From Bacteroidales bacterium (GTDB lineage Bacteria; Bacteroidota; Bacteroidia; Bacteroidales; UBA10428): a DNA stretch of 64,000 nt. This document shows, one piece after another, positions 54,332-64,000 of this stretch (within the stretch, counting starts at the first letter, position 1; each line of letters opens with the position of its first letter). Below the pieces are notes generated by a model that saw nothing but the letters and a program-made list of their open reading frames with translations, did not search any database and had not been told where the DNA came from. Position numbers and translations under genes: made by a program. The stretch covers positions 1 to 64,000 of the forward strand of contig JAFGBD010000025.1 of the NCBI GenBank assembly GCA_016933335.1, given 5' to 3'.

Positions 54332-55375
54332 ATGAATAAATCAGGCGCACCTGTTTTAAGATTATTATTTCTGACAGTATTAACTAATTTATTAATATTC
54401 AGTTCATTTGCCACTGAAAAAATAAGAATTGTCTGCTCGTTTTCCGACTATGCATCCATTGCAAAATACATTGCCAAAGATAAGGCTGAAATCGAATGTA
54501 TCTCAAAAGGCGAACAGGACCCCCACTTCGTAGCTCCCAAACCAAGTTATGCCATGATACTGAACAAAGCTGATATGTGGATAACCACTGGCATGGATCT
54601 TGAAATATGGTCGGCCACATTGATTGATAAAGCGCATAACAAAAAAATAATGGATGGTGCTGTTGGATTCGTGGCAGTATCGGATGGTGTTAAGGTACTT
54701 GAAAAGGTTGAAAAAGGAAACCGGACCGAAGGAGATGTTCATTTAATGGGCAATCCCCATATCAATACCTCTCCGGTCAACTGGAGGATTATCGCAAGGA
54801 ATATTACAACAGGTCTGATTAAGATCGATCCCGCCAATGAGTCATATTACAGAAAAAACAGGGATGAATTCATTGATAAGGTTGACAGGGCACTATTCGG
54901 AGACCGGCTTGTTGAACTGTTTGGCGGAGAGACACTTGTCAATCTGCTGGATAACAATACCCTTTTTACATTCCTGCAAAAAGACCACCAGGGAACCAGG
55001 CTTTTAAACCTGCTGGATGGCTGGCTGAAAAAAGCAATGCCGATCAGGGGAAAAAAAATCATTGCCTATCATAAAAACTGGGCCTATTTTGCCAAAGTAT
55101 TTGGTCTGGAAATTGCGGGATACATAGAACCGAAACCCGGTATTCCCCCTTCTGCAAAACATGTGCAGTACATGATCAACCTGATCAAGGAACAGGATAT
55201 CAAACTGATGCTGGTAGTAAGTTATTTTGAGAAAAAATCACCACAGATGATTGAAGCCAAAACCGGCATCAAAGCTTTGTATTTGCCTTTGTTTGTCAAT
55301 CCGGATTCGGCAATTAACGATAATTTTAAACTGATTGATTACTGGTTGGACCTTATAATCACAGGTATCAGCTGA
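54332..55375 (+). CDS. Metal ABC transporter substrate-binding protein, ZnuA-like
   Basis: 347 residues, cluster A-I fold, signal peptide to about residue 27. Candidate zinc or manganese ligands H65 (DPHFVAPK), H137/H143 (GDVHLMGNPHINTSP) and H247 (IAYHKNWAYF), plus the Glu in GYIEPKPGIPPS. No long His-rich loop. First transport gene of the unit. Confidence 0.9.
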   Translation: MNKSGAPVLRLLFLTVLTNLLIFSSFATEKIRIVCSFSDYASIAKYIAKDKAEIECISKGEQDPHFVAPKPSYAMILNKADMWITTGMDLEIWSATLIDKAHNKKIMDGAVGFVAVSDGVKVLEKVEKGNRTEGDVHLMGNPHINTSPVNWRIIARNITTGLIKIDPANESYYRKNRDEFIDKVDRALFGDRLVELFGGETLVNLLDNNTLFTFLQKDHQGTRLLNLLDGWLKKAMPIRGKKIIAYHKNWAYFAKVFGLEIAGYIEPKPGIPPSAKHVQYMINLIKEQDIKLMLVVSYFEKKSPQMIEAKTGIKALYLPLFVNPDSAINDNFKLIDYWLDLIITGIS

Positions 55376-55454
55376 CCGGAGTCTGAGATCGGATACCAGC
55401 ACCAACCAATTCCCGGCTATAAATTATTTAAATAATCAACCAAAAACCGGTCAA

Positions 55455-56294
55455 ATGCATGAAAATATAGTATTCCTTGCCCCACCTGTTTTATCCTGTA
55501 TTATTTCTGCAGGTATCCTTGGTTATTATGGCAACCATATTCTTTCCCGTGGTATCATTTTTATTGATATTGCAGTTGCTCAGGTTGCGGCCCTGGGTAC
55601 CATGATAGGACTTTTACTCGGATATGCTGAAGAATCAATGAATGTTCAGCTGATATCATATGTATTTACAATACTGGTGCTTCTGCTGTTCTCATTAATC
55701 AGGGTCAGGAAACAAAGATTACCGCGGGAAGCAATAATCGGTATATTTTACTGCATAGCACTTGGCATGGCATTATTACTTGCAGAAAAGATACCGGGCG
55801 GATCCAACTTTATAACAAAAACCATAACAGGCAATATACTATGGGTCACCTGGGGAAAAGTTCTTCACTGCACCATCCTTTTTGCAGTCATAGGTACTGT
55901 TCTGTTCATTTTTGAGAAAAGAATCCGGAACCTCACCCTTAATCAGGACAGAGCCGGGGAAAAACCATTATCTGAAAGATGGCCCGATTTGCTGTTTTAT
56001 GTGACATTCGGAATAGTAATTGTGAAGACAGTACCGATACAGGGAATTTTTCTTGTGTTTATCCTGCTTATCGCACCTGCAGCCATTGCCGGATTATTGG
56101 TTTCATCATGGCAGAAAAGAATCTTCTGGAGCTGGATCATTGGGGCAGCAGGATCTGTCATGGGCATTTCTTTGTCTTTTATGTTGAATATATCCAATGG
56201 CCCTGCTATCGTATGTATATTAGGTTTATCAACGCTAATCATTGCATTCCTGAAATTGCTGATGAAGAAAAGACCAGCCAAGGAAAAATTGTAA
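55455..56294 (+). CDS. Metal ABC transporter permease, ZnuB-like, copy 1
   Basis: 279 residues, seven or more helices, start MHENIVFLAPPV; GIIFIDIAVAQVAALGT matches the ZnuB/ABC-3 coupling region and the C-terminal half keeps FLVFILLIAPAAIAGLL. A second permease follows but no ATPase gene. Confidence 0.9.
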   Translation: MHENIVFLAPPVLSCIISAGILGYYGNHILSRGIIFIDIAVAQVAALGTMIGLLLGYAEESMNVQLISYVFTILVLLLFSLIRVRKQRLPREAIIGIFYCIALGMALLLAEKIPGGSNFITKTITGNILWVTWGKVLHCTILFAVIGTVLFIFEKRIRNLTLNQDRAGEKPLSERWPDLLFYVTFGIVIVKTVPIQGIFLVFILLIAPAAIAGLLVSSWQKRIFWSWIIGAAGSVMGISLSFMLNISNGPAIVCILGLSTLIIAFLKLLMKKRPAKEKL

Positions 56295-56350
56295 AACTCT
56301 GAATAATATTAAGTTTTATTTGAATGATTTGATAAAATAATCAGTTTATT

Positions 56351-57214
56351 ATGGCCACTATTGAATTCCTGCTAACTCCTTTCATTGCATGTCTTTTGCT
56401 CATACTCATCAATGTTTACTTTGGTATCCATGTAATCAAGCGCGAAATCATATTTATTGATATTGCCCTGGCACAAATAGCAGCACTGGGAAGTGCAGTT
56501 GCTATGGTTGTTTTTGTTTCCCTGCATCCTGAAATTGCCCACGATCATGAGCATCATAATGTTTTTTCATATCTCTTTTCATTGGCTTTTATTACAATGG
56601 CTGCATTGATTTTTACTTTTTTGAAGCACAGCAAAATAACCATCCCACTGGAGGCAATCATAGGGATAACCTATGCAATTGCCACAACCGGTACAGTAAT
56701 AGTTCTTGACAAGGGTGCCGGAGGAGATATCCATGTTCACGATATGCTTATTGGTTCAATCCTTTGGATCTCATGGCATCAGGTAACGAAACTTTTTATT
56801 ATCGTGTTGCTTGTCGGATTGTTCCATCTTATTTTCAGGCACAAATTCAGGCAGATCTCAGATCGTAGCAGTCCGGACACCATGACGGTTAAAAATCCGT
56901 ATCTATGGGATTTCCTTTTTTATTTAACATTCGGACTGGTGGTTATCGAAGCAGTAAACGTTGCTGGCATTTTAACCATATTTGCATTTCTGATACTTCC
57001 GGCATCAGTATCCATACTGCTTTCAAGGGACTGGAAAAGAAGACTGCTGACAGGGTGGGGAATCGGGCTGTTTGTTGTGGTGACAGGATTATACCTGTCA
57101 CTTAAAATGGATGTTCCATGCTCACCGGTTATTATTGTGCTTCTGGCTGCAGTTTTAACAGTAACCCTGCTGGCTTACAGGTTGAGTGGTAAAAAACGGT
57201 CAAAAGCTATCTGA
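56351..57214 (+). CDS. Metal ABC transporter permease, ZnuB-like, copy 2
   Basis: 287 residues. EIIFIDIALAQIAALGSAV as in copy 1, then a His-rich periplasmic loop (EIAHDHEHHNVF) absent from copy 1. The two permeases may form a heterodimer. Its 3' end overlaps the convergent hybrid kinase gene by eight bases. The ATPase must be elsewhere. Confidence 0.9.
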   Translation: MATIEFLLTPFIACLLLILINVYFGIHVIKREIIFIDIALAQIAALGSAVAMVVFVSLHPEIAHDHEHHNVFSYLFSLAFITMAALIFTFLKHSKITIPLEAIIGITYAIATTGTVIVLDKGAGGDIHVHDMLIGSILWISWHQVTKLFIIVLLVGLFHLIFRHKFRQISDRSSPDTMTVKNPYLWDFLFYLTFGLVVIEAVNVAGILTIFAFLILPASVSILLSRDWKRRLLTGWGIGLFVVVTGLYLSLKMDVPCSPVIIVLLAAVLTVTLLAYRLSGKKRSKAI

Positions 57215-60200
57215 TATGCCTGGACATCAATTTAAACAGTTTATTTCTGTCTATTGGTTTGGAGATGTAATCTGCAAATCCGGCACTCCTGATTTTGTGC
57301 TCTTCTTCAGGTAATGCATAAGCTGTATTTGCGATGATAGGCACTGAGCTATCAATTGATCTGATCTCTCCAGCCAGTCTGATACCATCATCGTTGGGTA
57401 ATTTAATATCCATAAGAATGATGTTTATATCAGACACGTATTCTTTAAATATTTGCATGGCCTGACGGCCATCCTGTGCCCATAAAACATTTATCCTTGT
57501 TGGCTTGAGTATGGCCTTGATTAACCGGTAATTTGAGATTTCATCTTCAACAATCAATACAAGCTTATTGTTCCAATCCGGTTTTGACGTTTTATTGTTA
57601 TTATACGCTGGTTCTTTGTCGGGATTTTCTTTAAAACTATTACAGGGCAGACTGAATATAAACTCAGAACCTTTACCAGGTTCAGATTCCAGCCATATTT
57701 TGCCACCCAGCATTTTTACCAGCTGTTTCGTAATAGACAATCCGAGACCGGCCCCGCGATATACCGACTGAGGTTCATCAATCTTACGGAACCGTTCAAA
57801 AATTATTTCAAAGTTCTTCCTCTCAATACCGATACCGGTATCTTTAACATATACATTAATAAATCCATCAACACCCGGTTTATAACCAATCTCGATATAT
57901 CCCTGATGCGTATATTTGATGGCATTATCCACAAGATTACTGATAATCTGTCTTAACCTTAACAAATCTGTTGTTAAGACAGGCGATTTTTTCATAGATC
58001 CAAGATTCAGTAAAAACCTGATATCTTTGACCTCTTTCGATTTCTTCATATCTTCTTTGAAGATATGATACAGTTCATGAAGTAAGGTGTTCAGATCAAC
58101 TTCAGTGAGAGTAGCGGTTAATTCTCCGGCTTCAATCTTGGAATAATCGATAATATCTGAAACAAGCTGTAACAATGAATTTGTATTATGTTCAATTATT
58201 TGAAATACATCTTCTTTCGAGATATCAAGACTTTCTTCCTGCACCAGCAGATTTGAAAATCCAACGATGGCATTCAGAGGAGTCCTGATTTCATGTGACA
58301 TATTTGCGAGAAATGAAGATTTAAGTTTATCACTTTCTTCTGCTTTGCTTTTGGCAGCTTCCAATTCTTTGGTACGCTCCTTCACCAGGCTTTCAAGCCG
58401 TGAATGATGATGCATCAGTTCATCTTTCTGAAGTCTCACTATTTCATATGCATTTGCATTATCGAGAGCAATTGCAAGATATGATGCGATGGTTTGAAGG
58501 GTCAGGAGGTCATTTTCGGTATATGCTTTCCTCTTATAGCTTTGTACTGTTATAATGCCAATCCTTTTATCCTTAACAGTCAGGGGCAGATATATAAGCG
58601 ATTCAGGGGTCCTGGATGAACGGGATTGAATTTTTAATATGTAATTCTTATAATCAGATTTGAAATCATTGGTGAAGATATGTTTTTGATGGTTGAAGCA
58701 CCAGGCTGCACAACTGGTCGGATCGTCCAAAGGACTCGAGAATTCAGCCACCGGTATCCCGTCTTCTATTAAGGATGTAAATACAATGCTCTCTGATTTG
58801 CTGTCATATACTCCTATTCCTAAAACAGAAGTATCAAGCAGGGAACTGACATATGAAAATATCATTTTGTTGATCTGCTCAAGGTTCAGAACGGCTGTTA
58901 ATTCCTGACCAAAACTGTTAAGTGTTTTTATCCGGTTATAAGCCTTCTCCAGTACTTCATTGTTTTTTTGTATTTCATCTCTTTGTGCCAGGATTTCTTC
59001 ATGCTGGGCTAATATCTCCTCCTGTTTTGATTTCAATTCATCAAAGGCCATCTTCAGTTCATTGGTTCTGATAGCTACCTGGTTTTCCAGTTCTGCTTTC
59101 TGCCTTTTGATCCGGTTTATTCTGAAAAAATAAAAAAGCACAGCACAACCGGTAATAAAAATTAGCAGAGATACCCTGAAAAAAACAGTTTTCCACCATG
59201 GAGGTAAAACATTTATCACAATATATGTATAATCATTATTCCAGACATTATCATTATTCGAGGCCATGACTTTAAAGACATATTTGCCCGGATTAAGATT
59301 GGTGTAGGTTACTTCACGCCTGTTTCCGACAAAGTTCCATTCTTTATCAAACTTTTCAAGCATGTATGCATACTGGTTTTTCTCCGGTATGGTATAATTC
59401 AGTGCTGCAAATAAGAGCGTAAAGACAGATTGTTTATGTGTAAGTGACAGTTCCTTTGTTCTTGTTATGCTTTGCGTTAATGGCGATCCTTTGGCTCCGA
59501 TCTCGACAGGTTTGTTATTGATAGAAAAGCCGGTTATGACAATTTGCGGCTTGTGGAGGTTTGTTGTTATACTATCAGGGTGAAATGTCGTAAAACCGTT
59601 GATACTCCCAAAAAACATCATTCCGTCAGAGGTTTTCAGACATGAATTCTGTTTGAATTCATTGCTTGGCAAACCCTCTTTCTTGGTGTAGTTCACAAAC
59701 TTTTGTCTTCCGGTGTCGAATCTTGATAATCCGTTTGAGGTACTTATCCAGAGATTTAAATGATCATCCTCAAGAATACCATATATGACATTGCTGGGTA
59801 ATCCGTCTTCCTCAGAATAGTTAATACAGGTTTTATCAGCAATATCCATACAGCATATGCCTGAACCTTCCGTACCTATCCATAATCTGTGTGCTTTATC
59901 CTCAAAGATTGTTTTGATATTGTTACCCGGAAGACTGGTCTGGTCATTGTCATGATGCCTGAATACAACGAAATCATCATTTGCACTGTCATAAAGGTTC
60001 AGACCTTCAGCCGTACCAATCCAGATTCTGTGTTGTGAATCAATATAAATTGTGGTTGCTTCATTATTGCTTAGGCCTGAATTTTCTTCTTTATAATGAA
60101 TAAACCTGCCCGTTGCAGGATTGAAGACGTCTACTCCATCTCTGAGTGTGGCGATCCACAAACAGCCCGAACTGTCTTCCTTAATATCCCAGGCATTATT

Positions 60201-61610
60201 GCCGGCAGGAGAATAAGGACTGCCGGAATCATCTCCCTGTGCCTTTAAGGAAATGCAGGTATTGTTATTTTTGTTATATTTTAATAATCCGTCATTATAA
60301 GTTCCTATCCAGATCAATCCCCTGCTGTCCTGCAATATTGATGTACACGTATAGGTATTCAGTCCGGACCGGTCCTTTATTCCGTCAGGAATTCTGATAA
60401 TTTTATCTCCGTATCTTTCAGGATTATAAAAGTTAATTCCTCCCCGATCTGTTCCAATGATTATATCTCCTTCTTTATCCTGAAAAAATGACCATACAAT
60501 TCTCTGGCTCAGGCTGTTTGGATTATTGGGGTTGTGTGTGTACGATTTGAATTTTTCCTTATGCTCGTCATAAACATTCACTCCGCCGTTGTACAGCCCT
60601 GCCCAGATAATATTATTATCATCCCTGAAGACACAGTGCGGTTTATTATTCTCTATCGATTTAGGATTTGACGGGTCTTTTTTAATGGAATAGAATCTTT
60701 TTGAATGATAAATAAAATAATTCAAGCCGCCCCCATCAGTTGCAATCCAATAATTTCCATACTTATCTTCAATGATATCAAAAACATCATTGTAGCTTAT
60801 TGAAAATTCATTGTTGTTGTTACTGCGAAAGTTTTCGAGCTTATTTGTTCTTTTATCATATCTGTACAATCCGTTTCTTACGGTACAAATCCATAATATA
60901 TCCTTACTGTCGATGTAAGAATTGCATCTCCAGATCAAAGGATCTGAATGCGAAGATGGAATAATATTTAATTGTGTAAAGGAAGCTTCAGCAATATTAA
61001 GTCTGAATATTTTTAACTGATCGGTAATGATCCACAGTTCATCTTTATAATATTCAATAATTGAGTTAATATTCAAATTTTTATCAGGCAGGTAGTACCT
61101 TTCAAATGATCCTTTGGTCTTATGGAATAAATTCAGTATATGTTCAGAACCAATCCATATATGGCCTGATTTATCAATATAGATTGCTCCAACGTGGTTC
61201 GATCCTAAAGATTTTTCATTATTTTCTTCATTCTGATAATGTGTTATCTTTTCTGTACGGAGATTGAGAATATCTATTCCTGTTTGATGGGTTCCGATTA
61301 ATAGTTCACCGTCAGCTGTTTCCACCAGTGCATTGATTCTATCACCTGATAAAGAGTTTGTATTCTTTGGATTGTGTTTATAAGTCTTAAATTCATAACC
61401 ATCATAGCGGCAAAGTGCATTCAATGCAACAAACCACATGAAACCCTGTCTGTCCTGGATGATGTGTTTTACTGTACTATTGGCTAAACCGTCTTCAATT
61501 GTAAAATGGTCAAATTTAATTTGTGATGGGTCAATGGGTTGAAGATAATTATTCTGAACCAATAAGCCGTTTGTAATAATAAATATGAGAAATGTAATTT
61601 TTATTTTCAT
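57207..61610 (-). CDS. Hybrid two-component sensor kinase with regulator-propeller input
   Basis: 1467 residues. Signal peptide; two beta-propellers of reg_prop repeats (about 30-690; repeats such as DRQGFMWFVALNALCRYDGY); Y_Y_Y domain (about 735-800); one helix (about 805-827); coiled coil with EEILAQHEEILAQRDEI; GAF domain (about 900-1050); HisKA (FLANMSHEIRTPLNAIVGF); HATPase (GAGLGLSITKQL); receiver (ILMDIKLPNDDG with the phospho-Asp). Unlike classical HTCS it has no C-terminal AraC domain, so it needs a separate output. Inner-membrane sensor of a periplasmic ligand, perhaps a glycan. Confidence 0.93.
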   Translation of the reverse strand: MKIKITFLIFIITNGLLVQNNYLQPIDPSQIKFDHFTIEDGLANSTVKHIIQDRQGFMWFVALNALCRYDGYEFKTYKHNPKNTNSLSGDRINALVETADGELLIGTHQTGIDILNLRTEKITHYQNEENNEKSLGSNHVGAIYIDKSGHIWIGSEHILNLFHKTKGSFERYYLPDKNLNINSIIEYYKDELWIITDQLKIFRLNIAEASFTQLNIIPSSHSDPLIWRCNSYIDSKDILWICTVRNGLYRYDKRTNKLENFRSNNNNEFSISYNDVFDIIEDKYGNYWIATDGGGLNYFIYHSKRFYSIKKDPSNPKSIENNKPHCVFRDDNNIIWAGLYNGGVNVYDEHKEKFKSYTHNPNNPNSLSQRIVWSFFQDKEGDIIIGTDRGGINFYNPERYGDKIIRIPDGIKDRSGLNTYTCTSILQDSRGLIWIGTYNDGLLKYNKNNNTCISLKAQGDDSGSPYSPAGNNAWDIKEDSSGCLWIATLRDGVDVFNPATGRFIHYKEENSGLSNNEATTIYIDSQHRIWIGTAEGLNLYDSANDDFVVFRHHDNDQTSLPGNNIKTIFEDKAHRLWIGTEGSGICCMDIADKTCINYSEEDGLPSNVIYGILEDDHLNLWISTSNGLSRFDTGRQKFVNYTKKEGLPSNEFKQNSCLKTSDGMMFFGSINGFTTFHPDSITTNLHKPQIVITGFSINNKPVEIGAKGSPLTQSITRTKELSLTHKQSVFTLLFAALNYTIPEKNQYAYMLEKFDKEWNFVGNRREVTYTNLNPGKYVFKVMASNNDNVWNNDYTYIVINVLPPWWKTVFFRVSLLIFITGCAVLFYFFRINRIKRQKAELENQVAIRTNELKMAFDELKSKQEEILAQHEEILAQRDEIQKNNEVLEKAYNRIKTLNSFGQELTAVLNLEQINKMIFSYVSSLLDTSVLGIGVYDSKSESIVFTSLIEDGIPVAEFSSPLDDPTSCAAWCFNHQKHIFTNDFKSDYKNYILKIQSRSSRTPESLIYLPLTVKDKRIGIITVQSYKRKAYTENDLLTLQTIASYLAIALDNANAYEIVRLQKDELMHHHSRLESLVKERTKELEAAKSKAEESDKLKSSFLANMSHEIRTPLNAIVGFSNLLVQEESLDISKEDVFQIIEHNTNSLLQLVSDIIDYSKIEAGELTATLTEVDLNTLLHELYHIFKEDMKKSKEVKDIRFLLNLGSMKKSPVLTTDLLRLRQIISNLVDNAIKYTHQGYIEIGYKPGVDGFINVYVKDTGIGIERKNFEIIFERFRKIDEPQSVYRGAGLGLSITKQLVKMLGGKIWLESEPGKGSEFIFSLPCNSFKENPDKEPAYNNNKTSKPDWNNKLVLIVEDEISNYRLIKAILKPTRINVLWAQDGRQAMQIFKEYVSDINIILMDIKLPNDDGIRLAGEIRSIDSSVPIIANTAYALPEEEHKIRSAGFADYISKPIDRNKLFKLMSRHIR

Positions 61611-62095
61611 GTGATAAGGAAATGATAATCTCAGGTCCTTTCAATTCTGATATGTTTATCTTAAGCTACTCAATTCGTTTCCCTGTATATCGAGACAGGC
61701 TCCCGGCAATACAGTTGAGACAGGATATGAGTTCACTTTGCCAAGCTATTCACTTTGCTTCCCGGTAAACCGGAGCAGACTAAAAGGTCGCTTTGTTAAC
61801 CCACTTTCCTTCGTGTTATGCCTTGAAAGTATAATTATAAATTTAATAAAATAATTAGATGCTGCAAACAATAAATTATTGTTTCTGTATGAAGGTTTTA
61901 GGATTTAAATCCTTTTTTGATATGCCGGAATAAATGAGCCGGCAGTTTTGAACTGAGATTTATTGCTTCCGCGATCAACACATACCTGGAAAATACACCA
62001 TTCATCGATAAATCAGGCTTCCTCACCGAAATTATGTTTTATCAGAGATCTGTATCAGTTATTTTTATCTTAATAAACATTAAATAGTTTTTAAA
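61611..62095. other. Spacer between divergent genes, nothing recognised
   Basis: 485 bases with no sustained reading frame, no tRNA-like or riboswitch-like structure noticed. It should contain promoters of both flanking genes. Confidence 0.5.
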
Positions 62096-62653
62096 ATGGA
62101 AAAGCATCTTTGTCCATACTGGGTTGGTTATTTTCTTATAAATCCTTTAAGAAAATTCAGGCATGATCCGGAAAGAATTTTAGGGGACTATTTAAAATCC
62201 GGAATGCAGGTTATCGACTATGGTTGCGCCATGGGATATTTCAGTCTGCCTATGGCAAAAATGGTTGGTGAGTCAGGTAAAGTATATTGTTTTGATGTTC
62301 AGAAAAAGATGCTTAACAGGTTAAGGCAACGTGCAAAAAAAGCAGGTGTCAGCCGGATCGTCGAACCCCTGTTGATAGAGAATGACACCAGAGTGAACCA
62401 TGATATGAATGTGATGGCAGACTTCACCTTATTATTTGCTGTTGCGCATGAAGTAACTGATAAGGAATTGCTTTTCAGAAACCTTAATAGCATGATGAAA
62501 AGCAAAGGACTGCTGCTATTTGCAGAACCTTCAGGATATGTTTTTCCGGGAGAATTTAAAGAATCGGTATCCATTGCAGATAACATGGGATTCAGACCGC
62601 TCTATCCGTTAAAGATAAAGAGCAGTCATTCAATGCTGCTTGAAAAGAGATGA
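62096..62653 (+). CDS. SAM-dependent methyltransferase
   Basis: 185 residues. Class I motif VIDYGCAMGYFSLPMAKMVG near residues 39-58, VYCFDVQKKML, and a late LLLFAEPSGYVFPGEF. Starts CPYWVGYFL. Substrate unknown; not related closely to 27973 or 37941. Confidence 0.82.
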   Translation: MEKHLCPYWVGYFLINPLRKFRHDPERILGDYLKSGMQVIDYGCAMGYFSLPMAKMVGESGKVYCFDVQKKMLNRLRQRAKKAGVSRIVEPLLIENDTRVNHDMNVMADFTLLFAVAHEVTDKELLFRNLNSMMKSKGLLLFAEPSGYVFPGEFKESVSIADNMGFRPLYPLKIKSSHSMLLEKR

Positions 62654-62721
62654 TAACACTGTTTTAGTGCTTTTGATTTACTTCCCAGGCTTTTAAATTC
62701 AACATATAATTTCTATATTTT

Positions 62722-62774
62722 TAACGGAAGTTTAACGGAGGATAAACGGAAGAAATAAAATATGATTATATTTG
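62722..62774 (+). promoter_or_regulatory. Triple ACGGA repeat and promoter -7 element
   Basis: TAACGGAAG (62722), TTAACGGAG (62732) and AAACGGAAG (62744) are near-identical units at 10-12 base spacing. TATATTTG at 62767-62774 fits TAnnTTTG, 17 bases before the ATG at 62791. The repeats sit at about -25 to -50, where an activator could bind. Confidence 0.45.
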
Positions 62775-62790
62775 CATTTATTTTGTTTAA

Positions 62791-63351
62791 ATGGCCAGGC
62801 TAAAAGAAAGGAATATCATAAAAGGATTAAGCGGAAGAGTAGGGAAGAATTTCATATTTAAGCAATACGGCAGTAAGACAATCATTTCTGTTTACCCGGA
62901 TATGAGCAAAGTGAGACTTTCAGCAAAGCAAAAAAAGGAAAATAACAGGTTCAGGGAAGCTATGGCCTATGCCAGGAGCCAGATGTCCGATCCTGATGCC
63001 AAAGCTGCATATAAGGCCAAAGCAAAAGATATGCAAAAGCCTCATAATGTTGCTATTGCTGATTTTTACAATCCTCCTGAAATTGATTATGTCGATGTTT
63101 CCATTTCAAAAGCCGGTCAGGCTGACAGGATATTCATTGATGCAAAGGATGATTTTATGGTGGTCAGGGTGGAGGTGGAGATCACAAGTGATGATGGAAA
63201 CCAGAAGGAGACAGGACAAGCTATGCAAATCAATGAGAACAGATGGTTGTATGTTGTCAGGGAAGTATATCATACAGCCGAGGGATTAACAGTTACCATA
63301 AGGGCATTGGATAAACCCGGTAACTGTACAGTGAAAGTACTGGAATCCTGA
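62791..63351 (+). CDS. Bacteroidota-type hypothetical protein
   Basis: 186 residues. Basic helical first half (LSGRVGKNFIFKQYGSKTII; ENNRFREAMAYARSQMSDPD) and a beta-rich second half (YVDVSISKAGQADRIFIDAK; NRWLYVVREVYHTAEGL). No signal peptide. I know similar hypothetical proteins in this phylum but no function. Confidence 0.75.
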   Translation: MARLKERNIIKGLSGRVGKNFIFKQYGSKTIISVYPDMSKVRLSAKQKKENNRFREAMAYARSQMSDPDAKAAYKAKAKDMQKPHNVAIADFYNPPEIDYVDVSISKAGQADRIFIDAKDDFMVVRVEVEITSDDGNQKETGQAMQINENRWLYVVREVYHTAEGLTVTIRALDKPGNCTVKVLES

Positions 63352-63422
63352 TTTAATCAACGCTTGCCGGAATCGGGTTATTCCTGATATGATCCTGAGC
63401 CAAAGAATATAATGCTGCCTTT

Positions 63423-64000
63423 TTATTTATGACTATTCTGTTCCATCCGGTCGCCGTATATGATCCCGCGGCCATGGGTACCCACATAAACCCTTTCGTA
63501 TTTTTTCGGATCACCGGTAATATGAAGCACAAGTCCCCATTGATGCTGATTGTCATTGATGCGCATCCAGGTTTGGGCAATGTCTTCGGAACAGAAAATT
63601 CCCCGTATGCCTTTGACCACTCCAACCAGGTATATTACCGGGTTATTGTTCCCGGGTGCTCCCTTACCGAATCCGAATGCATGAATCTCGCTCACATCAT
63701 CTGATTTCGTAAAAGCCATTCCTTCATCGGTTGAGTGATACAATCCGTCGAAAGCTGCAATCCAGAGATCTCCTTCCCTGCCGGGAGTTGCGTAAATACG
63801 GTCCTGTCCCCCGCGCGAATCACCACGATATCCATCATGCCGGGGCAAGCTGTCTGGCAAAATCAATGGATGTTCCGAGAAGCTGATTCCCCTGTCTGCA
63901 CTGATGAAAAGTTTTCCCTCAGGCAGGTTCATGCCATATAATTTCTTTGGATTGACACGGTCTGCAATGACACGGGTATTGTGGGGGATACCTTTGCATT
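63423..64000 (-). CDS. C-terminal part of a BNR/sialidase-like, GH74-type protein (5' end outside window)
   Basis: The frame is open from the window edge and stops at 63423. Repeats of the BNR type are seen: LFISADRGISFSEHPLIL, LWIAAFDGLYHSTDEGMAFT and IFCSEDIAQTWMRIND, with VIADRVNPKKLYGMN before them and a VYVGTHGRGIIYGD ending. This pattern fits sortilin-like or xyloglucanase GH74 beta-propellers. Secreted by family; catalytic part not visible. Confidence 0.8.
   Translation of the reverse strand, partial: CKGIPHNTRVIADRVNPKKLYGMNLPEGKLFISADRGISFSEHPLILPDSLPRHDGYRGDSRGGQDRIYATPGREGDLWIAAFDGLYHSTDEGMAFTKSDDVSEIHAFGFGKGAPGNNNPVIYLVGVVKGIRGIFCSEDIAQTWMRINDNQHQWGLVLHITGDPKKYERVYVGTHGRGIIYGDRMEQNSHK

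Noticed and set aside
63353-63625. 90-codon frame at the right end
   Set aside because: It is in a different frame from the BNR-repeat protein, which covers the same DNA with clear family motifs.

Overview
The window looks like an anaerobic member of the Bacteroidota, probably Bacteroidales-like. The support is TonB-dependent receptor architecture, a one-component hybrid histidine kinase with a regulator-propeller sensor, SprB/FISUMP lipoproteins, promoters of the TTTG...TAnnTTTG type, AT-rich spacers, and many anaerobe-type genes (NifX-like proteins, MinD ATPases with inserted ferredoxins, AmmeMemoRadiSam enzyme). I saw no rRNA, tRNA, CRISPR array or insertion sequence. The species cannot be named from this sequence.

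Layout. (1) 79-8765, minus: NAD(P)HX repair enzyme, NifX-like protein with a Gly/Met tail, ZIP transporter, DUF1684 protein, LarA-like protein, degenerate KaiC-like protein, radical SAM enzyme, NadA, PLP-binding protein; then a hairpin repeat, a ferredoxin and a cupin. (2) 10239-23615, plus: a large operon for an ion-pumping complex I relative. Its order corresponds to the archaeal mbx/mbs layout (Mrp-type E,F,G,D,B,C,D,L-like subunits, then NuoH, B, C, D, I-like). A CoA-disulfide-reductase-like flavoprotein and an ArsR regulator sit between the first two subunits, and the last subunit is fused to a GltD/NfnB-like flavoprotein. (3) 23644-28851, minus: thiamine salvage operon (methyltransferase, thiM, thiE, thiL, thiD, tenA) behind a TPP riboswitch with a readable terminator switch. 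(4) 28978-32069, minus: a second hairpin repeat, a TonB receptor and a His-rich membrane protein.

(5) 32334-50058: a metal and NifX region. It holds NifX-feoA-feoB, a 2-hydroxyglutarate oxidase-type flavoprotein, phosphatidylserine decarboxylase, a second CoA-disulfide-reductase-like protein, an MBL protein with a predicted heavy-metal exporter and PanD, TrmO, then NifX/DUF5320/NifX/DUF89/two MinD-ferredoxin ATPases/Mrp/deformylase/DUF5320/methyltransferase. A shared palindrome, TGAAC-N4-GTTCA, lies in front of the transcription units in this region and once more at 52330, suggesting one metal or redox regulon. (6) 50075-57214: lipoproteins and a beta-barrel (minus), then a zinc-uptake-like set (plus): a second His-rich protein, an outer-membrane protein, a ZnuA-like binding protein and two ZnuB-like permeases with no ATPase gene. 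(7) 57207-64000: the hybrid kinase, a methyltransferase, a Bacteroidota-type hypothetical protein and the 3' end of a BNR/GH74-like gene.

The strongest candidates for something new are the mbx-type operon with the NuoI-GltD fusion, the palindrome regulon, and the paired His-rich SHAHPY/KSHHHT proteins, each just upstream of an outer-membrane protein gene.
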